Shown here: piece after piece, positions 33,573 to 41,463 of the stretch
Layout: each line of letters begins with the position of its first letter
How positions within the stretch are numbered: the stretch's first letter is position 1
Source: Desulfarculaceae bacterium
GTDB lineage: Bacteria; Desulfobacterota; Desulfarculia; Desulfarculales; Desulfarculaceae
Length of the DNA: 64,000 nt
Direction of reading: 5' to 3'
Assembly (NCBI GenBank): GCA_021737645.1
Contig: JAIPDO010000008.1
Location: forward strand, 31,946 to 95,945
Notes under the pieces: generated by a model
The model's input: only the letters and a program-made list of their open reading frames with translations
Told to the model about the DNA's origin: nothing
Database searches by the model: none
Translations under genes and position numbers: made by a program

Positions 33573-34193
33573 ATGAAGACGGTTAGGGTACAGGCCCAGG
33601 TGGACATGGAACTCTGCCAGGGTTGCAAGACTTGCCAGATGGTCTGCCCCGTGTACGCCATCGAGGTGTCCCGGGTGGACGGCAAGCCCCAGGTGAATAT
33701 TGATCACGATCTCTGTGTCGGCTGCTGGAACTGTGAACAGCGCTGCCCCGATCATGCCATTTCCATGGCCCCGTGTGAGCCCTTCGACCTGGCCACCGAC
33801 GTGTCCAAATTCGATTACGACGAGATTCACGCCCTTTGCCGCAAGGCCCATTTCCATCCCAAACAGCTCGTATGTTACTGCACCGCCACCCGGGCCGAAG
33901 AAGTTGCCGCCGCCATTTTGGACGGCGCCAGCGACCCCGCCGAGGTGGTGCGCGCCTGCGGCGTGGGCTCCGGTTGCGGCATCGAGTGCAACCAGCCCAT
34001 CCTGCGGTTCCTTGAGGCCGCGGGCAAAACCTTCGAGCGGCACAAGCTGAGCTATCAGTGGTACGGCCGCACCGCCACCGTCTGGGACGTGAGCGACCAG
34101 GTCAAGAAAGAGCACCCCGGCTTCCGCTTCGACAGCGACCGCGATCTGCTCAACAGCGTGGTGGAAGCTCCGATCGACAACACGAAATCCTAA
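33573..34193 (+). CDS. Ferredoxin / BFD-like [2Fe-2S] fusion protein
   Basis: 206 residues. First domain: two 4Fe-4S motifs, CQGCKTCQMVCP (Cys15, 18, 21, 25) and CVGCWNCEQRCP (Cys48, 51, 54, 58). Second domain: a bacterioferritin-associated-ferredoxin-like [2Fe-2S] site with Cys101, Cys103 (VCYCT) and Cys135, Cys139 (SGCGIEC). The last 50 residues are of unknown nature. It should be an electron carrier in the cytoplasm for a redox enzyme of this operon; the aldehyde ferredoxin oxidoreductase that might have used it is now a pseudogene (38301-39139). The next gene follows after 17 bases. Confidence 0.88.
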   Translation: MKTVRVQAQVDMELCQGCKTCQMVCPVYAIEVSRVDGKPQVNIDHDLCVGCWNCEQRCPDHAISMAPCEPFDLATDVSKFDYDEIHALCRKAHFHPKQLVCYCTATRAEEVAAAILDGASDPAEVVRACGVGSGCGIECNQPILRFLEAAGKTFERHKLSYQWYGRTATVWDVSDQVKKEHPGFRFDSDRDLLNSVVEAPIDNTKS

Positions 34194-34210
34194 AGGGAAA
34201 GGCAGACGCC

Positions 34211-35659
34211 ATGTACAACAAGGCTCTTCCCCCTGCCCCCACCAGGGTCTCCCAATACGGCGTGGACCCCAAAACTGTCGTGAAGCGGGGCGCTGAACTA
34301 AAAAACATAGTGGGCGTGCCGCTCACCGATCTGGTCACCGGCCTGCCGCCGGTCATCTTCCCCGGCGGTTCCAACGACGTGGCCGTCATCCGCAAGGAAA
34401 CCGAGGCCGCCCTGGCCAAGGTGGACATGTCCAAAATCACCGCGGGCAGCACCGTGAACATCCTGGCCTCCCACCACGGCTTCACCTTCTTCGGCGGCCA
34501 GCCCTACGCAGAGATGCTCCGGACCATCAAGGACGTGGTGGAGCAGGCCACCGGCTGCAAGGAGGTGCGCCTGCGCGCCGGCCTGGGCATGCGCTTCCGC
34601 GAGACCGAGGAATACATCAAGGCCCACGGCCTGGACGAGTACTTTAACGGCAAGGCCCTGGGCATAGCCCCCATCGATGCTGGCATCCCCATCGAAACCG
34701 AGCTGGGCACCCTGTTCGGCCTCAGAAAAGCCTACGACGCCGACTTCATCATCCACGCCCACAACAGCGACGTGCGCGAAGTGCACTTCCACCGCCAGGT
34801 GGACCGGGCGGTCAAGCCCTTCGGCATGAGCTACGCCCGCTGCGAAACCCGCTCCACCTATCACATGAACCTGGGGCCCCGGGCGGCCAACTTCGTGGCC
34901 CGCTCAATCTTCGAGTCCGAGTTCGTGCAAAGCAAGTTCGCCTTTGCCTGCTTCCTCACCATGTCCCCGGCCGGGGCCACCGGTGTGGACGCGGACACCG
35001 ACCTCTACGCCCTCAACGACCGGGTGACCGTGGGCGGCATGCGCGACTACGGCAAAATCATGACCCTGTTCGGGGCCATCGACGAGTGCATAGCGATCCT
35101 GGACTTCCCCTGCCCGGTGCCCTACGTTTTCGCCTGCGGAGTCATCTACGCCAACATGGCCTGCGCCAACATGGACGTGTTCGACCTGGATTACCCCTTG
35201 CCGCCCTACACCTGGTACACCGAGACCATGTACGACGACCACGGCAATCCCCTGATCCCTGAAGTGCCGCCGGTAAATCCGGCCATCAAGACCGTGGTGC
35301 ACAACTACGCCTGGATCGGCTACCCCTCGGTGTTCTTCGCCGAGAAGAGCCCGACCATCGTGGTGGGCAAACAGCAGGCCGAGCTGTTCGACCGCGACCC
35401 CATGAACCTCAACTACATGAAGCACGCCCTGTTGGCCGACAACCTGGACGGGGCCATGGAGTTCGCCTATCACACCACGGGCACCAGGAAGGTGATCCTG
35501 TTCGACGGCGCCGCCGGCGGCCTCAACGTCAGCGAGCCCTTGGCCGAGCACCTCTACAAGGTGGCCCCCGGCGTGATGGAACGAGTGGAGCAAAAACTGC
35601 TTCCCAAGTGGCTGGCCCAGCGCAACGTGGACCCGGCCCTGTTGGACCAAGTGGCATAA
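34211..35659 (+). CDS. LarA-like (DUF2088-related) protein
   Basis: 482 residues from the ATG at 34211 after AAAGGGAAAGG. No firm family at first sight, but parts resemble the nickel-dependent lactate racemase LarA: a His-containing early segment (ILASHHGFTF) before a region with GLGMRFRETEEYIKAHG where LarA has its GFHRPST-type motif, a His-rich middle (HAHNSDVREVHFHRQ) followed by a Lys (RAVKPFG) that could match the His/Lys that hold the nickel-pincer cofactor, and a C-terminal LDGAMEFAY close to LDEAMEKAY of LarA. If right, it would racemise or epimerise a 2-hydroxyacid. Its stop overlaps the ATG of the NadC-like gene by one base. Confidence 0.55.
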   Translation: MYNKALPPAPTRVSQYGVDPKTVVKRGAELKNIVGVPLTDLVTGLPPVIFPGGSNDVAVIRKETEAALAKVDMSKITAGSTVNILASHHGFTFFGGQPYAEMLRTIKDVVEQATGCKEVRLRAGLGMRFRETEEYIKAHGLDEYFNGKALGIAPIDAGIPIETELGTLFGLRKAYDADFIIHAHNSDVREVHFHRQVDRAVKPFGMSYARCETRSTYHMNLGPRAANFVARSIFESEFVQSKFAFACFLTMSPAGATGVDADTDLYALNDRVTVGGMRDYGKIMTLFGAIDECIAILDFPCPVPYVFACGVIYANMACANMDVFDLDYPLPPYTWYTETMYDDHGNPLIPEVPPVNPAIKTVVHNYAWIGYPSVFFAEKSPTIVVGKQQAELFDRDPMNLNYMKHALLADNLDGAMEFAYHTTGTRKVILFDGAAGGLNVSEPLAEHLYKVAPGVMERVEQKLLPKWLAQRNVDPALLDQVA

Positions 35660-36495
35660 TGACCCTTTCCGCGCCCGCAGCACCCGTGAACTGGTGGCCG
35701 CCGGATATTCGGCAACGAATATTCGACGGTCAACAGTGCCGTTTATTGCGTGCGCGCATCACCGCCGAACAGGCCGGGGTGCTCAGCGGCATGTCCCGCG
35801 CCCGCGAACTGGCGGCCAAGACCAGGGTGAGCTTCGACTCCACCCTTGACGACGGACAACAAGTGGCCGCCGGACAGGTGGTGGCCACCCTGGCGGGAAC
35901 CCCCTTTTTCATTGTCAGAGCCGAGGAGCTTCTCCTGGGCGAGCTTTCCAAGACCTCGGGCATAGCCACCCAGGCCCGCCAAGCCTTGGAAGGGGCAAAT
36001 GGCCATTTCCTGGTGGTTTGCGGGGCCTTTAAGAAAATGCCCCACGCCATCAAGGACCAGATTCGCCAGGCGGTGGCCCACGGTGGCTTGCGCATGCGCA
36101 TGGCTCCCCATCCCTTTGTATACGTGGACAAGAATTACGTGCGCATCCTGGGCGGCGTGGCGGGGGCCATGGAGGCGGTGGCTCCCCTGGAGCGCCCGGT
36201 GGTAATCCAGTTGCGCGGCGAGTTGGAGCCCATCGCCCAGGAGGCGGTAACCGCCGCCCGCATGGGCGCGGCCACCCTCATGGTGGACACCGGCGACCTG
36301 GACGACCTGAAAGTCGCCTCCCAGGCCCTGCGCCAGGAGGGCCTGCGCGAGCGGGTCAAGCTGGCCTTTGCGGGCAACTTGCGCCTCGCGGACCTGCCCA
36401 GCCTGGCCGGGCACGACGTGGACGCGGTGGACATCGGCTACAGCGTGGTGGACGCCCCGTGCCTGCCCATGCGCTTTGACGTAATCAAGGATTGA
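35659..36495 (+). CDS. NadC/ModD-like phosphoribosyltransferase paralogue with altered active site
   Basis: 278 residues, ATG overlapping the previous stop (TAATG). The fold is that of quinolinate phosphoribosyltransferase: ELSKTSGIATQAR (95-107), then KKMP, GGLRMR, VDKNYV (156-161) and a C-terminal VDIGYSVVDAP. Compared by eye with NadC, the RK of TRKTxPG becomes Phe124-Lys125, the NHR triad becomes RMR (145-147) and KDNH becomes DKNY (157-160), so several phosphate and quinolinate contacts differ. It is unlikely to be the housekeeping NadC. Possible roles are a different acid substrate or a cofactor step linked to the LarA-like neighbour, whose family uses a nicotinic-acid-derived cofactor. 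Confidence 0.75.
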   Translation: MTLSAPAAPVNWWPPDIRQRIFDGQQCRLLRARITAEQAGVLSGMSRARELAAKTRVSFDSTLDDGQQVAAGQVVATLAGTPFFIVRAEELLLGELSKTSGIATQARQALEGANGHFLVVCGAFKKMPHAIKDQIRQAVAHGGLRMRMAPHPFVYVDKNYVRILGGVAGAMEAVAPLERPVVIQLRGELEPIAQEAVTAARMGAATLMVDTGDLDDLKVASQALRQEGLRERVKLAFAGNLRLADLPSLAGHDVDAVDIGYSVVDAPCLPMRFDVIKD

Positions 36496-36505
36496 GTGAA
36501 CGGTC

Positions 36506-37399
36506 ATGCGGTACCGTCTTCTGGAAAAAACCGAAATCTGGATAACCCCACTGCGTCTGCACGATGCCGACTTGGCCGCTTGCGCCAAGGCGGCAGGCGA
36601 GGTTCTGGGACTCACCCCCGAGCAGATTATGGTCACCGACGCGCAAAAAGAGCACTTAGTGTTTGACGTGCTCACCCCCACAGTGGAAGCCAAGCAGATC
36701 GTGGCCCGCAAGGACGCCCTGCTGGCCGCCCTGAGCCTGGTGCCGGGGGTGGAGATCGACGGAGACACCGAGATCCACTCCGACGGCATTTTGGGCATGA
36801 TCAGCCTGGGCCCGGACGAGGGCCGCGAGGTTCTGGAGCGCACCGAAAAACTCAAGGCCCAGTTGATGGAGCGTTTGGCCCGGCGGGCCAAGGTGTTCCC
36901 CACCGGCACCGAGGTGATCAACGGCCAGATCAAGGACACCAACACCCCTTTCCTGGTGCGGGAGTTGGAGAGCATGGGCTTTACCGTGGCCACCTCCCCT
37001 CCCCTGCCCGACCAGCTGAACCGTATCGCCAACTCCCTGCGCGACGCGGTGGAAGAAGGCTACGGTCTTATCGTCACCACCGGCGGGGTGGGGGCCGAGG
37101 GCAAGGACCAGACCGTGGAAGCGCTTCTGGCCCTGGACCCGGACGCGGCGACGCCTTACGTGCTCAAGTTCACCAAGGGCCAAGGACGCCACGCCAAGGA
37201 CGGAGTGCGCCTGGGAGTGGGCCGCCTGGGCCAGTGCACCATGGTCACCCTGCCCGGGCCCAACGACGAGGTGCGCCTCACCTGGCCGGTGCTAAGCCAA
37301 GGACTGGAAGAGAACTGGCCCAAAGAACGTTTGGCATCTCATCTGGCCGACGCCCTGCGCCAAAAATTTCTGAATCATCAACCGCATCACGCCCACTGA
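36506..37399 (+). CDS. Molybdopterin-binding-domain protein (MoaB/CinA-like)
   Basis: 297 residues. The C-terminal half (about 130-265) is a MoaB/Mog/CinA-type domain: PTGTEVINGQIKDTNTPFLV, RELESMGF and LIVTTGGVGAEGKDQT are its hallmarks. The first 130 residues are a separate domain I do not recognise. The domain binds molybdopterin or related nucleotides in Mo-cofactor synthesis, while CinA-type relatives act on NMN or ADP-ribose, so the real ligand is open. It comes 10 bases after the NadC-like gene. The two together hint at a cofactor job, or at molybdenum supply for a lost oxidoreductase. Confidence 0.8.
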   Translation: MRYRLLEKTEIWITPLRLHDADLAACAKAAGEVLGLTPEQIMVTDAQKEHLVFDVLTPTVEAKQIVARKDALLAALSLVPGVEIDGDTEIHSDGILGMISLGPDEGREVLERTEKLKAQLMERLARRAKVFPTGTEVINGQIKDTNTPFLVRELESMGFTVATSPPLPDQLNRIANSLRDAVEEGYGLIVTTGGVGAEGKDQTVEALLALDPDAATPYVLKFTKGQGRHAKDGVRLGVGRLGQCTMVTLPGPNDEVRLTWPVLSQGLEENWPKERLASHLADALRQKFLNHQPHHAH

Positions 37400-37426
37400 G
37401 TCAGGGCCTGAGCGGGGAGGAATAAA

Positions 37427-38212
37427 ATGAGCCTTAGCCAAGAACAGATTTCCCAAGCCGCCCAGAGCCTTTTCCAGGCGGCCCAAGACCTGAAGCCCAT
37501 CGCCGCCCTTACCGAAACCTTCCCCGGCATCACCGTGGAAGAGGCCTATCAGGTCCAGACCATCAACATCGGCGCCCGCCTCAAGGCAGGCGGCCGCATC
37601 GTGGGCAAGAAGATCGGCCTGACCAGCCCGGCCATGCAGCAAATGCTGGGCGTGGGCGAGCCGGACTACGGCATGCTTTTAGAAGACATGCTCCTGTACC
37701 AGGGCGTGGACTTCGACACCAGCACCTTGCTCCAGCCCCGCATCGAGGGCGAAATAGCCTTTGTCATGGGCCGGGACCTGATGGGCCCGGTCACCCCCGC
37801 CGAGGTGGCCATGGCCACCGCCGGGGTCACCCCCGCCCTGGAGATCATCGACAGCAGGGTAAAGGACTGGAAGATCAAGATTCAGGATACCGTGGCCGAC
37901 AACGCCTCGGCCGCCGCCTTTGTCATCGGGTCCACCCTGATCCCTCTGGGCTCCATGGACCTGCGCCATGTGGGCTTCGTGCTCACCAAGAACGGCCACC
38001 TGGCCGGAACCGGCGCCGGGGCCGCGGTTTTGGGCAGCCCGGTGCAATCGGTGGCCTGGCTCATCAACAAGATGGGCGAAATGGGCGTGGGCGTCAAAGC
38101 CGGGGAAATCATCCTTTCCGGCGCGGCCTCCGCTGCGGTGGATGTGGCCCCCGGCGATTCCATCCATCTGGTCGTGGATCGCCTGGGCGAGGTTGCTTGC
38201 CGCTTCGCCTAG
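37427..38212 (+). CDS. 2-keto-4-pentenoate hydratase family protein (MhpD-like)
   Basis: 261 residues behind a GGGAGGAAT ribosome site. Belongs to the fumarylacetoacetate-hydrolase fold group: VGKKIGLTSPAMQQMLGV (59-76), metal-binding Glu residues in RIEGEIAFVMG, PALEIIDSRV and later NASAAAFVIG. Enzymes of this branch hydrate 2-oxopent-4-enoate to 4-hydroxy-2-oxovalerate or decarboxylate oxalocrotonate in meta-cleavage of aromatics. No ring-cleavage oxygenase or aldolase is nearby, as expected for an anaerobe, so the substrate may be another unsaturated 2-oxoacid. Confidence 0.88.
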   Translation: MSLSQEQISQAAQSLFQAAQDLKPIAALTETFPGITVEEAYQVQTINIGARLKAGGRIVGKKIGLTSPAMQQMLGVGEPDYGMLLEDMLLYQGVDFDTSTLLQPRIEGEIAFVMGRDLMGPVTPAEVAMATAGVTPALEIIDSRVKDWKIKIQDTVADNASAAAFVIGSTLIPLGSMDLRHVGFVLTKNGHLAGTGAGAAVLGSPVQSVAWLINKMGEMGVGVKAGEIILSGAASAAVDVAPGDSIHLVVDRLGEVACRFA

Positions 38213-38300
38213 GCCCCGGTCCTGAGCGTTGCCCGGATGAATAAGCCTTGTCTGCCATAGCAAGGATTTTGCGCATAACGTAGTTTCATAATCGAATATT

Positions 38301-39139
38301 TCAGCCTGCCCTCCCGAGCCCCTGGACCCGGCCAGCCCCCTGATCTTCAGCTGCGGCGGGCGGAATATCTGAGCATAGTGGCGGTGGGCAAGGCCCCCCG
38401 CCTTACCTACCTGTGGATATCGCCTGACGGAGTGGAACTGCGCAGCGCGGAGAAGGTCTGGGGCCAGGAGTGCGAACAAAGCGACTCCATGCTCAAGGCC
38501 GAGACCGACCCCAAGGCCGTGGTCTCCACCATAGGCCCGGCGGGCGAGCGCATGATCCCGGTTTCGGGCATTTTCAGCGACGGCGAGCACGCCAGGGTGG
38601 CGGCCCGTTGCGGCCTGGGCGGTTTCGGCACTCCCAACCTGGTGCATCCCTGCGCGGAAATCGGCACCATGCCCTTCCAGAACTGGCGCAAGGGCAAATG
38701 GGACGGCGCGGATAAAATAAACGGGGCCGAGCTGAGCCGGCGCTTTTCCAAGGGCAACTTCCGCTGCGCGGGCTGCCCCATCGGCTGCGGCCGCAAGGTG
38801 GAGCTGGACGGCAAGATAATCGGCGGGCCGGAGTACGAGACCCTTGCCCTTTTAGGCGGCGGCTGCCTCATCGACGACCTGGAGGCTCTGTGCCGCCTCA
38901 ACCGCCGCTGCAACCAGCTGGGCATCGACACCATGGAGGCAGGCTCGCTCATCGGCCTTTCCATGGAGCTTTACGAGAAAGGCCTCATCAACAAGGAAGA
39001 CACCGGCGGCCTGGAATTGAACTGGGGCAGCGTGCCCGCGGCCACCGAGCTGGTGGAGCAGATCGGCAAGGGCGAGGGCCTGGGCGCTCTGTTGGGCCAA
39101 GGCATCAACGCGGTGGTCAAGAAGGTTGCCTTCGGATAA
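38301..39139 (+). pseudogene. Decayed aldehyde:ferredoxin oxidoreductase (AOR)
   Basis: Remnants of tungsten-type AOR (normally about 600 residues). Frame one at about 38316-38357 reads EPLDPASPLIFSCG, matching the N-terminal domain; the sequence then shifts frame and continues from about 38360 as GKAPRLTYLW onward, equivalent to a place about 40 residues further on. A second deletion lies after ARCGLG near 38620, where the MGSKNLKA-type segment is missing. The frame then runs through FRCAGCPIGCGRK and GPEYETLALLG and stops at 39139, about 200 residues before the usual end. The first 60-80 residues are also lost. The 253-residue open frame (38378-39139) is therefore not a working enzyme. Confidence 0.85.
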
Positions 39140-39219
39140 ATTACTGGCCCCAAGGCGGCCAAGGCCCAACCAGCCTGCCGCTATTACCCTTTCCGTAGGC
39201 GGCCTAGCCAAAACAGCAA

Positions 39220-39249
39220 CCCCAAGCCGGATAACGGCTTGGGGTTTTT
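39220..39249 (+). terminator. Strong rho-independent terminator
   Basis: CCCCAAGCC (39220-39228) pairs perfectly with GGCTTGGGG (39236-39244) around a 7-base loop, followed by TTTTT. It ends the IclR-headed series. Confidence 0.92.
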
Positions 39250-39351
39250 CATGTCACCCAGCAATACGCATTCCCCATAAATCGCAGATGGATACGCCGT
39301 CCCGAGCCCCAAAACCCAGATCTCGAGACTTTGCCTCCTGAAACTTTTTGA

Positions 39352-39380
39352 TTGACAAACTGCAAACGTTTGCGATATCC
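39352..39380 (+). promoter_or_regulatory. LacI-type operator in the promoter of the LacI gene
   Basis: The 12-bp palindrome GCAAACGTTTGC lies at 39362-39373, a typical LacI/GalR-family operator core. It directly follows TTGACA (39352-39357), a consensus -35, so binding would block the promoter; the -10 (near 39375) is weak. The same palindrome recurs at 40498-40509. Confidence 0.75.
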
Positions 39381-39415
39381 ACAATCATCCCCAAGCAGAG
39401 GACCAAACGGGATTC

Positions 39416-40429
39416 ATGGCCACCATCAAGCAAATCGCCAAAAAAGCCGGAGTCTCCTATTCGTCCGTCTCCCGCGCCCTGAACAACCAAACCGGGGTGC
39501 GTCCTGAAATCCGCAAAAAAGTCTTGGAAATCGCCCAAGAGCTGAATTACCACCCCCACTCCTCGGCCAAGGCCCTGGTGCAAAACCGCATAGGCGTCCT
39601 GGGGGTGGTCATCCCCCGCACCAGCGAGTTCGCCTTCCAAAATCCGTATTATTCCCACATGTTGCTTGGCCTAAGTTCCGTTGCCAACGACATGGGCTAT
39701 CATCTGATGCTGGTGATCAACCAGCAGCAAAGCCATGCCTCGCTTTATCACAGCCATCTGGTGGACGGCATCGTGGTGCTGGCCAACCGCATAGACGACC
39801 CCTACATTCCCGAATTGGTCCGAGACAACGTCCCCACCGTGGTGGTTCCCGGCTACCCGGATGGCTGGGAGTTCGACGTTCCCAGCGTAAACTCGGAGAA
39901 CTACCAGGACGTCTACCGGGCCATCACCTACCTTCTAAACCTGGGCCACCGGGATATCGCTTTTATCCTGGGCGGCATGAATTCCAACTACTCCCTGGTG
40001 CGCCTGGACGCCTACAAGGCGGCTTTTCGCGACAAAGGGCTGGAATACAAAGATAAATACATCAAGGAAAGCGACTTCTCCAAGACGGACGCCTTCCGTC
40101 TGATGGGATATCTGCTCAACCTTCCCGACCCGCCCAGCGCAGTAATCAGCATCAATGACGCCACCACTCCCGGCGTCTTGCACCAAATCAACAGCCGTGG
40201 ACTCCGAATTCCCGAAGATATTTCCGTAGTGGCCATCGGCTGCTCGGACTTGGTGGATTTGACCGACCCTCCCCTGACCACCATCAAGGTCCCAGTGACC
40301 CAGGTCGGCAGGGCGGCTGCCAGGGTTCTCATTGAATTAATTGAAAAAGGCGATTGCCGTGAACGGCATGTCGTCATCCCTTCCGCCCTGGTGGTCAGAG
40401 AATCGACCGGAGTCTGGCCCAGCAGCTGA
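39416..40429 (+). CDS. LacI-family transcriptional regulator
   Basis: 337 residues. N-terminal HTH and hinge (MATIKQIAKKAGVSYSSVSR, then ALNNQTGVRPEIRKKVLEIA) and a periplasmic-binding-protein-like effector domain (about 62-330). Identical 12-bp palindromes stand before this gene and before the next operon, so it most likely controls itself and the BKACE operon. Its ligand is probably a substrate or intermediate of that operon; LacI proteins usually sense sugars, so an organic acid ligand would be less common. Confidence 0.94.
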   Translation: MATIKQIAKKAGVSYSSVSRALNNQTGVRPEIRKKVLEIAQELNYHPHSSAKALVQNRIGVLGVVIPRTSEFAFQNPYYSHMLLGLSSVANDMGYHLMLVINQQQSHASLYHSHLVDGIVVLANRIDDPYIPELVRDNVPTVVVPGYPDGWEFDVPSVNSENYQDVYRAITYLLNLGHRDIAFILGGMNSNYSLVRLDAYKAAFRDKGLEYKDKYIKESDFSKTDAFRLMGYLLNLPDPPSAVISINDATTPGVLHQINSRGLRIPEDISVVAIGCSDLVDLTDPPLTTIKVPVTQVGRAAARVLIELIEKGDCRERHVVIPSALVVRESTGVWPSS

Positions 40430-40497
40430 GACGTCCGGACCAAGTGTGCGGAACATAGGAACTCGATTAAAGAGCCTAAAAAATTTTGCTGTTTACT

Positions 40498-40509
40498 GCA
40501 AACGTTTGC
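40498..40509 (+). promoter_or_regulatory. LacI-type operator upstream of the BKACE operon
   Basis: Second copy of GCAAACGTTTGC. The match to the copy at 39362 extends at both ends: CTGCAAACGTTTGCGAT is shared. It lies 63 bases before the ATG at 40572, in the right place to repress the catabolic operon. Confidence 0.75.
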
Positions 40510-40571
40510 GATTTAGCTGAAGATTAATTTCGTTAATACAACCTGGGGGACAGAGAAAGGGTGTTCAGCAT

Positions 40572-41435
40572 ATGGATTATGCCATTCCTGCCGATCGCGT
40601 GGTTATCACCGTGGCCCAGACCGGAGCCATCACCAATAAATCGCTAAATCCCAGCGTGCCCGAGCAGCCGGCGGAAATCGCCGAATCGGCCTACGACTGC
40701 TTTAACGAGGGGGCGGCCATCGTGCACATCCACGCCCGGGACCCCCAGGGCGAAAACACTTCCGAGTTGTCCATCTTCGAGGATATTCACGGACGCATCC
40801 GCGACAAGTGCGACATCATCATCCAGGACAGCACAGGCGGCGGCCCCAACCTGACCCAGGAGCAGCGTGTCAACTGCATCAAGGCCAACCCGGACATGGC
40901 TTCCCTGAACATGGGCAGCATGATGCGGGTGGCGGGCCCCTACAAGGGCGTGCCCTTTTCCAACATGCCCGATGAGATCGACTGGTTCGTGGAGCAGATC
41001 ACCCAGCGGGGCATCAAACCGGAGATGGAGGTCTACAGCCACGCCATGCTCCAGGAGGTGCGCCGCCTGATCAAAGAGGGCCGGGTGCAAAAGCCCTACT
41101 ACATCAACATCGTGCTGGGCATGCGCTACCAGGGGGCCGAAGCGGCCACCCCCAAGACCCTCACCTCCATGGTGGACAACCTGCCCCCGGACAGCATCTT
41201 CAACTGCACCGGGGTGGGCTCGGCCCAGACTCCCCTGGCCACCATGGCCATGATCATGGGCGGCTGCGTGCGGGTGGGCCTGGAAGACAACATCTATTAC
41301 GCCAAAGGGGAGCTGGCCAAAAGCAACGCCCAGCTGGTGGCCAAAGTGGTGCGCATAGCCCGCGAGTTGGGCAAGCAGCCGGCCACCCCGGCCGAGGCGC
41401 GCCAATACCTGGGCCTGCCACCGGCCAAGGCCTAG
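40572..41435 (+). CDS. BKACE family beta-keto acid cleavage enzyme (DUF849)
   Basis: 287 residues. BKACE enzymes condense a beta-keto acid with acetyl-CoA and split it to acetoacetate plus a new acyl-CoA; the type member cleaves 3-keto-5-aminohexanoate in lysine fermentation. Zinc ligands His52 and His54 lie in VHIHARDP, the N-terminus has TGAITNKSLNP, and a conserved VRVGLEDN patch supplies the later Glu. First gene of the LacI-controlled operon. With the dehydrogenase that follows, it fits oxidation of a 3-hydroxyacid to a 3-ketoacid and then cleavage; carnitine-like and other substrates are known for the family. Confidence 0.92.
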   Translation: MDYAIPADRVVITVAQTGAITNKSLNPSVPEQPAEIAESAYDCFNEGAAIVHIHARDPQGENTSELSIFEDIHGRIRDKCDIIIQDSTGGGPNLTQEQRVNCIKANPDMASLNMGSMMRVAGPYKGVPFSNMPDEIDWFVEQITQRGIKPEMEVYSHAMLQEVRRLIKEGRVQKPYYINIVLGMRYQGAEAATPKTLTSMVDNLPPDSIFNCTGVGSAQTPLATMAMIMGGCVRVGLEDNIYYAKGELAKSNAQLVAKVVRIARELGKQPATPAEARQYLGLPPAKA

Positions 41436-41463
41436 ACCGGGACGGAGCGAGGGAAGCAAGCAC

